This document shows positions 1-6,408 of a stretch of DNA of 14,259 nucleotides, piece by piece. A model generated the notes under the pieces. It ran no database searches. It worked only from the letters and a program-made list of their open reading frames with translations, and was not told the origin of the DNA. The position numbers were made by a program, and so were the translations under genes. Where the stretch lies: assembly GCA_964461135.1 (NCBI GenBank), contig CAYWTB010000113.1, positions 1-14,259 of the forward strand, given 5' to 3'. The stretch's first letter is position 1, and each line of letters starts with the position of its first letter. The DNA is from RQOF01 sp964461135 (GTDB lineage Bacteria > Calditrichota > Calditrichia > RBG-13-44-9).

Positions 1-1959
1 TACTTCGGCAAGACCGCACAGCTGGTACAGGAGGCGCACACCGTCAGCCATTTCCAGCGCGCGGTGCTTAAGATCGGTAACTACCTGATCATCCTCGCAG
101 CGACCCTGGTGGTGGTGATTCTTACCGTCGCGCTTTTCCGCGGCGATCCGATCCTCACCACCTTGCAGTTCGCTTTAGTGCTGACCGTGGCCGCGATCCC
201 CGTCGCTATGCCCACGGTACTGTCGGTGACCATGGCAGTCGGCGCGCGCCTGCTGGCCAAGAAAGAGGCAATTGTGACCCGGTTGGCAGCCATCGAGGAA
301 TTGGCTGGGGTGGACGTGCTGTGTGCGGACAAGACCGGCACCCTGACCCAGAACAAGTTGACGCTGGGCGATCCATTCTACGTGAATGGCATCTCTGCCG
401 ATCAAGTCATCTTAAACGCCGCGCTGGCGTCGCGCGCGGAAAATAAGGACACTATCGACCTGGCCGTGCTGGGCGGCCTGAAAAACGATCAGGCCTTGAA
501 AGGCTACCAGGTGCTTCATTTCCAGCCGTTTGACCCGGTACATAAGCGCACCGAGGCCACTGTCAAGGGGGCGGACGGTAGGGAATTCAAGGTGACCAAG
601 GGAGCACCACAAGTGATCCTGGAATTATCGGCTAATGCCGCGCAGGTGAAGATCGTGGTCGAAAAAGCGGTTAATGAATTTGCAGCACGCGGCTTCCGCT
701 CGTTGGGTGTGGCGCGGGCAGATCAGGAAGATAAGTGGCAGTTTGTTGGCGTGCTGCCATTGTTTGATCCGCCACGCGAACAAGCCAAAGCAACCATCGC
801 GAACGCCCGGCAAATGGGCGTAAACGTCAAAATGGTCACAGGCGATCAGGTGGCCATCGCTCGCGAAACCGCCGGGAAATTGGGTTTGGGCACCAATATC
901 CTCGATGCCAGCGGCTTCGGCGACACCAAGCATCACGAGACAGCGCAGTTGGGAGAGTCCATCGAGAAAGCGGACGGCTTCGCCCAGGTGTTCCCCGAAC
1001 ACAAGTTCCACATTGTGGATGTTCTGCAGCAACGAGGCCACATCGTCGGCATGACCGGCGATGGGGTGAACGATGCCCCCGCTCTGAAAGAGGCAGACTG
1101 CGGCATCGCCGTTTCCGGTGCGACGGACGCGGCGCGCGCTGCGGCGTCCATCGTACTGATGACGCTCGGCCTGTCGGTGATCATCGACGCTATCAAGGAG
1201 AGCCGGAAAATCTTCCAGCGCATGAACAGCTACGCCATCTACCGCATTGCCGAGACGCTGCGCGTGTTGTTTTTCATGACACTGGCGATCCTGATCTTTA
1301 ACTTCTATCCATTGACGGCGGTAATGATCGTGATGCTGGCGTTGCTCAACGATGGCGCCATCCTCTCCATTGCCTATGACAACGTTCATTACAAGAACAA
1401 GCCCGAGGCCTGGAACATGCCCATGGTGCTGGGGATAGCCACGGTGCTAGGCCTCATCGGGGTCGTCTCCGCTTTCGGCTTGTTTTATCTCGGTGAGCGC
1501 GTCTTTCATTTCGACCGTGCACACATCCAGACGCTGATGTATTTGAAACTGTCCGTGGCGGGACATCTGACGATTTTCCTCACGCGCACGCGCGGCCCCT
1601 TCTGGTCCATACGCCCCGCACGGGTTCTATGGGCAGCGGTGCTTGGCACCCAAATCGTGGCGACGCTGATAGCAGTTTATGGAGTGTTCATGACACCCCT
1701 CGGCTGGGGCTGGGCCCTGTTCGTTTGGGGCTATGCGCTGGTGTGGTTCCTCGTCAATGACCGCGTGAAACTGTTCGCGTATCGAGTATTTGATCCCACT
1801 GCCGCGCCCTTGTTGGGCAGGAAACCCGTCGATGTGACAGCGCAGATCGCAAAGCGTGCCTATAAGCTATATGAGCAACGAGGACGCCGTGATGGTCAGG
1901 CAGATCAGGATTGGCTTGATGCAGAGCGCGAGATTCGGAAAGATGAATCCCCAAGATGA
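1..1959 (+). CDS. Plasma-membrane proton-efflux P-type ATPase, 3' part (5' end outside window)
   Basis: The reading frame is open from base 1 and ends at TGA 1957-1959, giving 652 residues that lack the N-terminal actuator region. Visible landmarks are the M4 motif PVAMP (199-213), the phosphorylated Asp of DKTGTLT (codon 328-330), the hinge motif TGDGVNDAP (from 1054), and about six C-terminal membrane segments. The M6 segment carries LLNDGAI (Asp codon 1351-1353), the position of the proton-binding Asp in P3A H+-ATPases. The family exports H+ across the inner membrane using ATP. Codons are strongly G/C-ending, unlike every gene after position 1970, so the gene was probably acquired horizontally or the contig is joined here. 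The extreme C-terminus is charged and low in complexity. Family call is secure; proton specificity is inferred from the M5-M6 motifs. Confidence 0.95.
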   Translation, partial: YFGKTAQLVQEAHTVSHFQRAVLKIGNYLIILAATLVVVILTVALFRGDPILTTLQFALVLTVAAIPVAMPTVLSVTMAVGARLLAKKEAIVTRLAAIEELAGVDVLCADKTGTLTQNKLTLGDPFYVNGISADQVILNAALASRAENKDTIDLAVLGGLKNDQALKGYQVLHFQPFDPVHKRTEATVKGADGREFKVTKGAPQVILELSANAAQVKIVVEKAVNEFAARGFRSLGVARADQEDKWQFVGVLPLFDPPREQAKATIANARQMGVNVKMVTGDQVAIARETAGKLGLGTNILDASGFGDTKHHETAQLGESIEKADGFAQVFPEHKFHIVDVLQQRGHIVGMTGDGVNDAPALKEADCGIAVSGATDAARAAASIVLMTLGLSVIIDAIKESRKIFQRMNSYAIYRIAETLRVLFFMTLAILIFNFYPLTAVMIVMLALLNDGAILSIAYDNVHYKNKPEAWNMPMVLGIATVLGLIGVVSAFGLFYLGERVFHFDRAHIQTLMYLKLSVAGHLTIFLTRTRGPFWSIRPARVLWAAVLGTQIVATLIAVYGVFMTPLGWGWALFVWGYALVWFLVNDRVKLFAYRVFDPTAAPLLGRKPVDVTAQIAKRAYKLYEQRGRRDGQADQDWLDAEREIRKDESPR

Positions 1960-1969
1960 ACCGACGTGA

Positions 1970-2122
1970 ACAACGCTCAGGCTTCGGGGACTTGGTATGC
2001 CTATCTCTGGTAGAAAGAATGAATTTGAGAATCTGATTGTGAAGATGGTCATCCAGATGCCAAACTATCTCAGTGAACAGGAAATCAACTTGTTAAGGGA
2101 ATTGGTAACATTACGGAAATAA
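1970..2122 (+). pseudogene. C-terminal remnant of a DnaJ/CbpA-type co-chaperone
   Basis: Directly after an in-frame TGA (1967-1969), 50 sense codons run to TAA 2120-2122. They read TTLRLRGLGMP, then a short basic linker, then FENLIVKMVIQMP, then LSEQEINLLRELVTLRK. This matches the order at the end of DnaJ C-terminal domain II: a 'xLRLRGKGMP' strand, 'GDLYVxVxVxxP', and a final helix 'LSxxExxLLxEL'. The J domain, G/F region, zinc-binding part and domain I are absent. An ATG at 1997 could start a 41-residue peptide, but no family is known that consists of this tail alone, so I read it as a broken gene. Its left edge coincides with the composition break at the end of the ATPase gene. It ends 14 nt before the next start codon, so the intact ancestor was probably co-transcribed with that gene. 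Confidence 0.7.
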
Positions 2123-2136
2123 AAAAGGAGAAATCT

Positions 2137-2541
2137 ATGAAAAAAGCAGCGGGTTTGTGGATAGACCATCGGAAGGCTGTTATCGTAATTGTCACAGACG
2201 GAAAAGATGAGATAAAACTGATAATATCAAAGATCGAAAAACAGCCCGGACGTTCTGGTGGTATACGTTCTACGACTCCATTCGAATCACTGCAAGTGCC
2301 AGCAGATGATAGCAGAGAAAGAAAGTTTACGGGACAACTCAACATTTACTACGATGCGGTGATTGCGTGTATTCGTGATGCAGAATCTATTCTGATATTT
2401 GGTCCCGGTGAGGCAAAGGGTGAACTGAAAGAACATCTCGAAAAACACAAACTCGGTGGACGTATTGTAGGTATGGAAACAGTAGACAAGATGACCGATC
2501 GTCAGATTGTGGCGAAAGTTCGACAGCGCTTTCTAAAATAA
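2137..2541 (+). CDS. Small eRF1 domain-3-like (baeRF-type) protein
   Basis: 134 residues, with AAGGAG (2125-2130) six bases before the ATG. It begins KKAAGLWIDHRKAVIV, the 'hx(V/L)WIDHRxA' opening of small bacterial proteins often called host-attachment or translational-machinery proteins. Near the C-terminus, residues 87-98 contain IFGPGEAKGEL, like the GPGxxKxxL/F turn of domain 3 in eRF1/Pelota. A charged helix follows. This gives an eRF1-domain-3-like fold without the tRNA-mimic domains. Such genes often sit beside stress chaperones and cation pumps, and here it follows a DnaJ remnant and an H+-ATPase. A role on ribosomes or in stress is inference. No signal peptide or membrane segment is seen, so it is probably cytoplasmic. 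Confidence 0.6.
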   Translation: MKKAAGLWIDHRKAVIVIVTDGKDEIKLIISKIEKQPGRSGGIRSTTPFESLQVPADDSRERKFTGQLNIYYDAVIACIRDAESILIFGPGEAKGELKEHLEKHKLGGRIVGMETVDKMTDRQIVAKVRQRFLK

Positions 2542-2755
2542 ACTAATCGTATGAACGCAACGACCAAACTAGATAAAAGAAGAAACTAAACATCAAAGAC
2601 AATAGCAGGCTAATCGTGGCGCGCAATCCTTTCCTGACCTATGAACTCACGCCCATTCACTAACAAAATTAATTGTTTGATCATTAAAAGATATTTATTT
2701 TTGATCTAATTAATAAAAAATAGTTCAAAAATAAATTTGGAAAAAAGGGTCCTTT

Positions 2756-3652
2756 ATGGAAAGGATAATGTATATGCTAAAAATCTGGTCTATGTGCATT
2801 CTTATTTACAGTCTTGGCTTTATAATACTCCCCAATAGATCCCATGCCCAGGAAAATAAGCTACCTTCTTACATGGAAGAGAGGTTTATCGGATTGTCGA
2901 CATCCATGTACGGGACCTACGTCCGTCCGGGAGAGTTGTTGATATACCCTTATTTCGGATACTCGCTTGATAACAACCGGGAATATCAACCCGTTAAATT
3001 GGGTTACGGCCTCGATGAAGATTTTCGCGGACACTATAGAAGCAGTGCCGGCCAGATATTTTTAGCTTATGGATTGAACGAGTGGCTTGCCCTGGAATTC
3101 GAAGCGGCTTATCTGAATGCCAGCCTGGAAAAATCCCCCAATGATCCATCCGGTACTCCGGTCAGGATTAAAGAATCTGGTTTGGGCGACATTGAAGGAC
3201 AGGTTCGTTTCCGATGGATGAAAGAGACAGACAATCGTCCGGAGCTTTTTGGTTTTGTTGAGATCACAGTTCCATCGCAGCAGCACAAAGTACTGATTGG
3301 TGATCCGGATTGGGATTTCCGACCCGGCATTGGCATAGCCAGAAATTATTCCTGGGGAAAAGTAACATTCCGGACCGATCTGGAATATAATCGGGAAGCC
3401 TCCTCACCGGATATCGGGGAAACGGCGCTGGAGTACCTGAAGCGGTTGTCCCCGGCCTGGCAGATGTATCTGAGCCTGGAAGGAGGAGAAGGTGGAGCCC
3501 CGGACGAATGGAGTTTGATCGGCGGGCTGCACTGGCATATTGCCGGTATCGTTTTCCTGAAAATCGACAATGCCGTTGGGATTTCTTCCAAAGCCACGGA
3601 CTGGGAACCCCAGATGGGTTTTCTTTTTTCCATCCCGGTGAGAAATAGATAA
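2756..3652 (+). CDS. Secreted beta-barrel-like outer-membrane protein, function unknown
   Basis: 298 residues. The N-terminus has a hydrophobic stretch ending in NRSHA-QE (about residue 31), a plausible signal peptidase I site. After it come alternating polar/hydrophobic strands rich in Tyr, Trp and Gly (YGTYVRPGEL, YPYFGYSL, GLGDIEGQVRFRW, FVEITVP, GIGIARNYSWGKV), as in transporter-type outer-membrane barrels of the MetA/phenol-degradation group. No catalytic motif is seen. ATG 2756 is preceded by a purine run ending 6 nt upstream; ATG 2768, preceded by AAAGGA, would give a shorter signal peptide and is also possible. The A+T-rich upstream gap (2542-2755) shows no gene. The gene appears to be transcribed alone. 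Confidence 0.55.
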   Translation: MERIMYMLKIWSMCILIYSLGFIILPNRSHAQENKLPSYMEERFIGLSTSMYGTYVRPGELLIYPYFGYSLDNNREYQPVKLGYGLDEDFRGHYRSSAGQIFLAYGLNEWLALEFEAAYLNASLEKSPNDPSGTPVRIKESGLGDIEGQVRFRWMKETDNRPELFGFVEITVPSQQHKVLIGDPDWDFRPGIGIARNYSWGKVTFRTDLEYNREASSPDIGETALEYLKRLSPAWQMYLSLEGGEGGAPDEWSLIGGLHWHIAGIVFLKIDNAVGISSKATDWEPQMGFLFSIPVRNR

Positions 3653-3990
3653 AACCTCACGGTTTAAAACAAAGATTTTCGTAAACATACTGACATAGAT
3701 TATGCACTTGGAGAAGCGTTGAGGTCTATCTATTGTCCGTGGATTTACGTGCAGCGTAAATTGGATTAAGGGAATTATCCGGTAAGCGGCGGCCAGAGGG
3801 ATGGAGACGGGAGGTAAAGGAACAATGGAGTACTGGAATTACGAAGTATTGAATATGCGCAATATTTTATTGGAAATTAAAATTTCTGTTATTTAAAATA
3901 TAGATGCTTCATTTTAGAAAAAGAAACGGGCAGGTGAAAACACACCTCACTGGGCAAGAATCTTTATTTCGGACATATCGTTTTTTGATT

Positions 3991-4044
3991 CTTATATAAA
4001 GGATTATTAACTTACCGGATATAGACATAATTTCCTTATATAAG
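3991..4044. repeat. Inverted repeat in leader D
   Basis: CTTATATAAAGGA (3991-4003) is matched by TCCTTATATAAG (4033-4044), with one extra A in the left arm and about 29 nt between the arms. A second pairing, ATTAACTTACC (4006-4016) with GGTAATCTAAT (4058-4068, 9 of 11 matching), is interleaved with the first. The two would be alternative folds or a pseudoknot. There is no T-run after it, so it is not a simple terminator. Confidence 0.45.
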
Positions 4045-4061
4045 ATATATAAATTAAGGTA

Positions 4062-4088
4062 ATCTAATTACTTAATATATAGTTAGGC
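4062..4088 (+). promoter_or_regulatory. 27-nt box with inverted ends, copy D
   Basis: Starts ATCTAATTACTTAA and ends GTTAGGC, 24 nt before the ATG at 4113. Two more boxes of the same 27-nt length and layout occur at 11033-11059 and 12999-13025. Function is unknown: operator, promoter element or recombination core. Confidence 0.5.
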
Positions 4089-4112
4089 GTCCATTTATTG
4101 GAGACGGTGAAC

Positions 4113-4817
4113 ATGAACAAGTCGAATGCGAAGAAAGACAGAGTTTGCCAAATCTGTGGCAGCGATCAATTATCCAGATTGCACCCGGGAATTCTCGTGC
4201 GCCCCTCAGTCGCTGAACTGATTCAAAAAGAGGTCGGAAGATGGTCCGAGGATGGTTGGATCTGCACGGACGACCTTCAGAGATTTCGCCATAAGTATGT
4301 GCAATCGTTGCTTGAGGCTGAGAAAGGAGAGCTAACCACTCTTGAAAAAGAGGTTATTGAAAGTCTTACTCAGCAGGAGATTCTGTCACGGAATCCTGAG
4401 GAGGAGCTACAATCTGCCTTAACGATGGGGCAGCGTCTGGCAGATCGCATCGCAGCAATTGGTGGTAGTTGGAGATTCATCACATTATTCGCGATCGTTC
4501 TCTTCGTTTGGATCGCTATTAATGCAATGGTCCTGGTTGTACGGCCTTTTGATCCGTATCCGTTTATCCTCTTGAATCTCGTCTTGTCATGCCTGGCGGC
4601 GATCCAGGCTCCGGTGATCATGATGAGCCAGAATCGCCAGGAAGCTCGAGACCGACTGAATGCCATGCGCGACTATCAGGTAAATCTCAAGGCGGAACTA
4701 GAGATTCGTCATCTTCACCAGAAAGTCGATCATCTCTTGTCTCACCAATGGGAAAGATTGGTAGAGATCCAGGAAATCCAGATGGAGCTGATCACTGAGC
4801 TGAGAAGCCGAAGGTAG
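4113..4817 (+). CDS. DUF1003 family membrane protein with N-terminal zinc-ribbon-like segment
   Basis: 234 residues from ATG 4113, preceded by GGAG (4100-4103) at a 9-nt spacing. A longer reading from TTG 4098 would overlap that ribosome site and is unlikely. The N-terminus carries CxxC (VCQICG, Cys12 and Cys15) plus Cys51, a possible metal-binding knuckle. Two membrane helices follow (about 122-143 and 150-172), then the DUF1003 signature (MMSQNRQEARDR, about 170-181; DYQVNLKAELEI; HQKVDHLL) and a helical, probably coiled-coil C-terminus (WERLVEIQEIQMELI). Both ends should be cytoplasmic. The family is widespread and uncharacterised; a link to envelope or acid stress is only suggested. Codon use is less A/T-biased than in the downstream genes. 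It stands alone with long gaps on both sides. Confidence 0.88.
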   Translation: MNKSNAKKDRVCQICGSDQLSRLHPGILVRPSVAELIQKEVGRWSEDGWICTDDLQRFRHKYVQSLLEAEKGELTTLEKEVIESLTQQEILSRNPEEELQSALTMGQRLADRIAAIGGSWRFITLFAIVLFVWIAINAMVLVVRPFDPYPFILLNLVLSCLAAIQAPVIMMSQNRQEARDRLNAMRDYQVNLKAELEIRHLHQKVDHLLSHQWERLVEIQEIQMELITELRSRR

Positions 4818-4835
4818 GCGTCTGCACCCGCTTCG

Positions 4836-4894
4836 TTCGAAAATCCGTGGCCATGGTTGCTGACGGGTGATCCACCAGCGTGGATTTTGTCGAA
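4836..4894. repeat. Inverted repeat after the DUF1003 gene
   Basis: TTCGAAAATCC (4836-4846) pairs with GGATTTTGTCGAA (4882-4894), with one bulged G. GTGG/CCAC inside can extend the stem. No T-run follows directly, so a rho-independent terminator is not supported, although its place 18 nt after the stop codon fits an mRNA 3' end. Confidence 0.4.
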
Positions 4895-5072
4895 TCATGA
4901 ATACAAAAACAAGCATTCTATTTTTTATTTCTGTTACTTTCCTGTACTGATGAAAAGGGTTGACAATTGAATTCCGTCAAGGATATCAAAGTAGGGGAAA
5001 GCAAAGTTGAAATAGGTAAGTTTTTCCTGGCACCGGAACCGGATTTCCCCCTGACGCTGTCCGTTGTTCCGC

Positions 5073-5209
5073 TGAATGAATCCTGCCTCAGTCTATGCAC
5101 AATATATTGACAAAAGTTTTCTGAAATTGTAGATTTGCGGATAAACCGGGGGGAGTATAATGGAGTATCTTTAAAAACTTTTCTTTTTGCTGATATTAAC
5201 GTTTAAAAC
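5073..5209 (+). repeat. Dispersed repeat, copy A
   Basis: Matches copy B (10748-10894) in order and spacing: TGAAT..ATCCTGCC.CAGTCT, then ATTGACAAAA, then a GAA.TTG stretch, then ACCGG..GGGAGTAT or equivalent, then ATGGAGTATC, then TTTTTGCTGATATTA and TTTAAAA. Unlike B and C it lacks the downstream TAGAAA dyads and the 27-nt box, and goes straight into the ribosome site of the gene at 5224. Confidence 0.6.
5107..5135 (+). promoter_or_regulatory. Sigma-70-like promoter candidate in copy A
   Basis: TTGACA (5107-5112), a 17-nt spacer and TAGATT (5130-5135). The TTGACA is conserved at the same place in copy B. The predicted start, about 5142, would give a roughly 80-nt leader before the ATG at 5224. 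Confidence 0.35.
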
Positions 5210-5223
5210 GGAGGCAAATCGAT

Positions 5224-6107
5224 ATGATACCACTTTCACGATTTATCCTGGTTGTTGTGCTCTTTTTAGCGGTGCTGGCTGCTGCCCAGGGTCCGCCACC
5301 AACACCGGCCGAAATTACCATCGATCGTGATGGCCTGCTTATGAACGGCAAATATTTTATTGCAGAAGGAACCGGAACTTTTCCCACCGTCATTTTATTA
5401 CATGGCTTCCCCGGCAATGAAACCGATGTGCTGGGCCTGGGAAGTAAAATTTCTGAAGCAGGCATTAATGCACTCACCTTCAACTATAGCGGCACGTATC
5501 AAAGCCAGGGTCTGTGGAGCTTCGAAAACACGCAAAAAGATATTCAGGCAGCATACAATTTCCTGCACCAACCGGAGAATATCAGCCATTTTAAAATCGA
5601 CACCAGTCTTATTTATTTAGGCGGATGGAGTTTCGGGGGTGGGATGGCTTTAACCTATGCGGCTAACCACCCGGAAATACCTTCGGTCTTTTCCATTGCC
5701 GGGACTGACCACGGCGAATTCATGCGGGAATATTTCCGCAACAAAGAATTTGCAGCGGTGATAGACAGGATGTTTGGGGTTTGAAAGCTCCAGCCGGCCC
5801 GGCAAGGTTTGCCAAAGGAGCAACGCCTAAAGAGGCCGCACCGGAAATATTTGCTATATTAGATTCCACCCTGGATTTAAGAAAATGTGCTCCTCTATTG
5901 GTGCAAAAAGATATTTTACTGATCGGCGGTTGGGACGACCAGAATGTGACTATCGACAATCACATTCTACCGTTCTATCGGGCACTGAATATTGTGCAGG
6001 CTGACCGGGTCAAAATTGTCGCCTTCCAGGACGACCATTTCTTCCGGAAAACCAGGACGGAATTGGCCGAGACCATCATCGGATGGCTAAAAACCGTTCC
6101 GGAATAG
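5224..6107 (+). pseudogene. Secreted alpha/beta hydrolase, interrupted by a one-base frameshift
   Basis: ATG 5224 has GGAGG 8 nt upstream. The first frame (186 codons, stop 5782-5784) has a signal peptide (RFILVVVLFLAVLAAAQG), the oxyanion loop HGFPGNE (His60) and the nucleophile elbow GWSFGGG (Ser136). The second frame (from about 5781 to TAG 6105-6107) has the acid strand LLIGGWDDQ (Asp near 5934-5939) and the catalytic His in QDDHF (6036-6038). Together they make one complete family member of about 294 residues. The frames meet in TTTGGGGTTTGAAAG; one more G in the G-run would restore M-F-G-G-L-K-A-P. This is a deletion, a sequencing error or, less likely, programmed slippage: no classical slippery heptamer is in frame. 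Likely an esterase or peptidase acting outside the cytoplasm; substrate unknown. Confidence 0.8.
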
Positions 6108-6408
6108 AGACCTGGTAACCGGTAGAAATTCCTGATAATTCATCAATATTAAAGTGGTGGAAGCACCGGCTCAGGTTTACCGGGCCAATCCATTAAAAAT
6201 AATCTTTTAAACCGGGATGCCTGAGAACTGCTCGTAAAGAGTTTTGTACCATTCTTATTTCATAAAAGATATTCAAATTAGACACTTCAATAATAATTAT
6301 TCTGCAGATAATTCTTTTGCTGAATGTAACTTTTATCAACTTAGCTTCAATTTTATTTATTATCTTTTCAGTCAAATAAATAATATGCAATCTCGGCCCG
6401 GGTTAGAT

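Larger units (their letters stand above)
3653..4112 (+). other. Long intergenic leader (D) before the DUF1003 gene
   Basis: 460 bp with no convincing gene. The left half (to about 3900) has a purine-rich patch (GGGAGG, AAAGGA) followed by ATG GAG TAC at 3825, the start of a 23-codon open frame to 3896 that I do not accept as a gene on its own. The right half is very A+T-rich and holds an inverted repeat (3991-4044) and the 27-nt box at 4062-4088. The arrangement parallels the gaps before 11106 and 13054. Confidence 0.5.
4818..5223 (+). other. Intergenic region before the frameshifted hydrolase
   Basis: 406 bp. It contains an inverted repeat (4836-4894), a stretch open for 47 codons from TTG 4967 to TGA 5108-5110 (reads ...VEIGKFFLAPEPDFPL...), and repeat copy A (5073-5209) with a promoter-like pair. 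The 47-codon stretch has no good start, no ribosome site and no recognised family; it may be gene debris. Confidence 0.45.

Noticed and set aside
625..1389. Long antisense frame within the ATPase gene
   Set aside because: It is a shadow of a G+C-rich coding region; the + strand carries all P-type ATPase motifs.
3652..3665. AAACC-TCAC-GGTTT hairpin just after the barrel protein gene
   Set aside because: A 5-bp A+T-rich stem without a T-run is too weak to call a terminator.
6244..6408. N-terminal extension of the metallophosphoesterase from a TTG start
   Set aside because: It would put 55 A+T-rich codons before a normal signal peptide; ATG 6409 or 6424 is the natural start.
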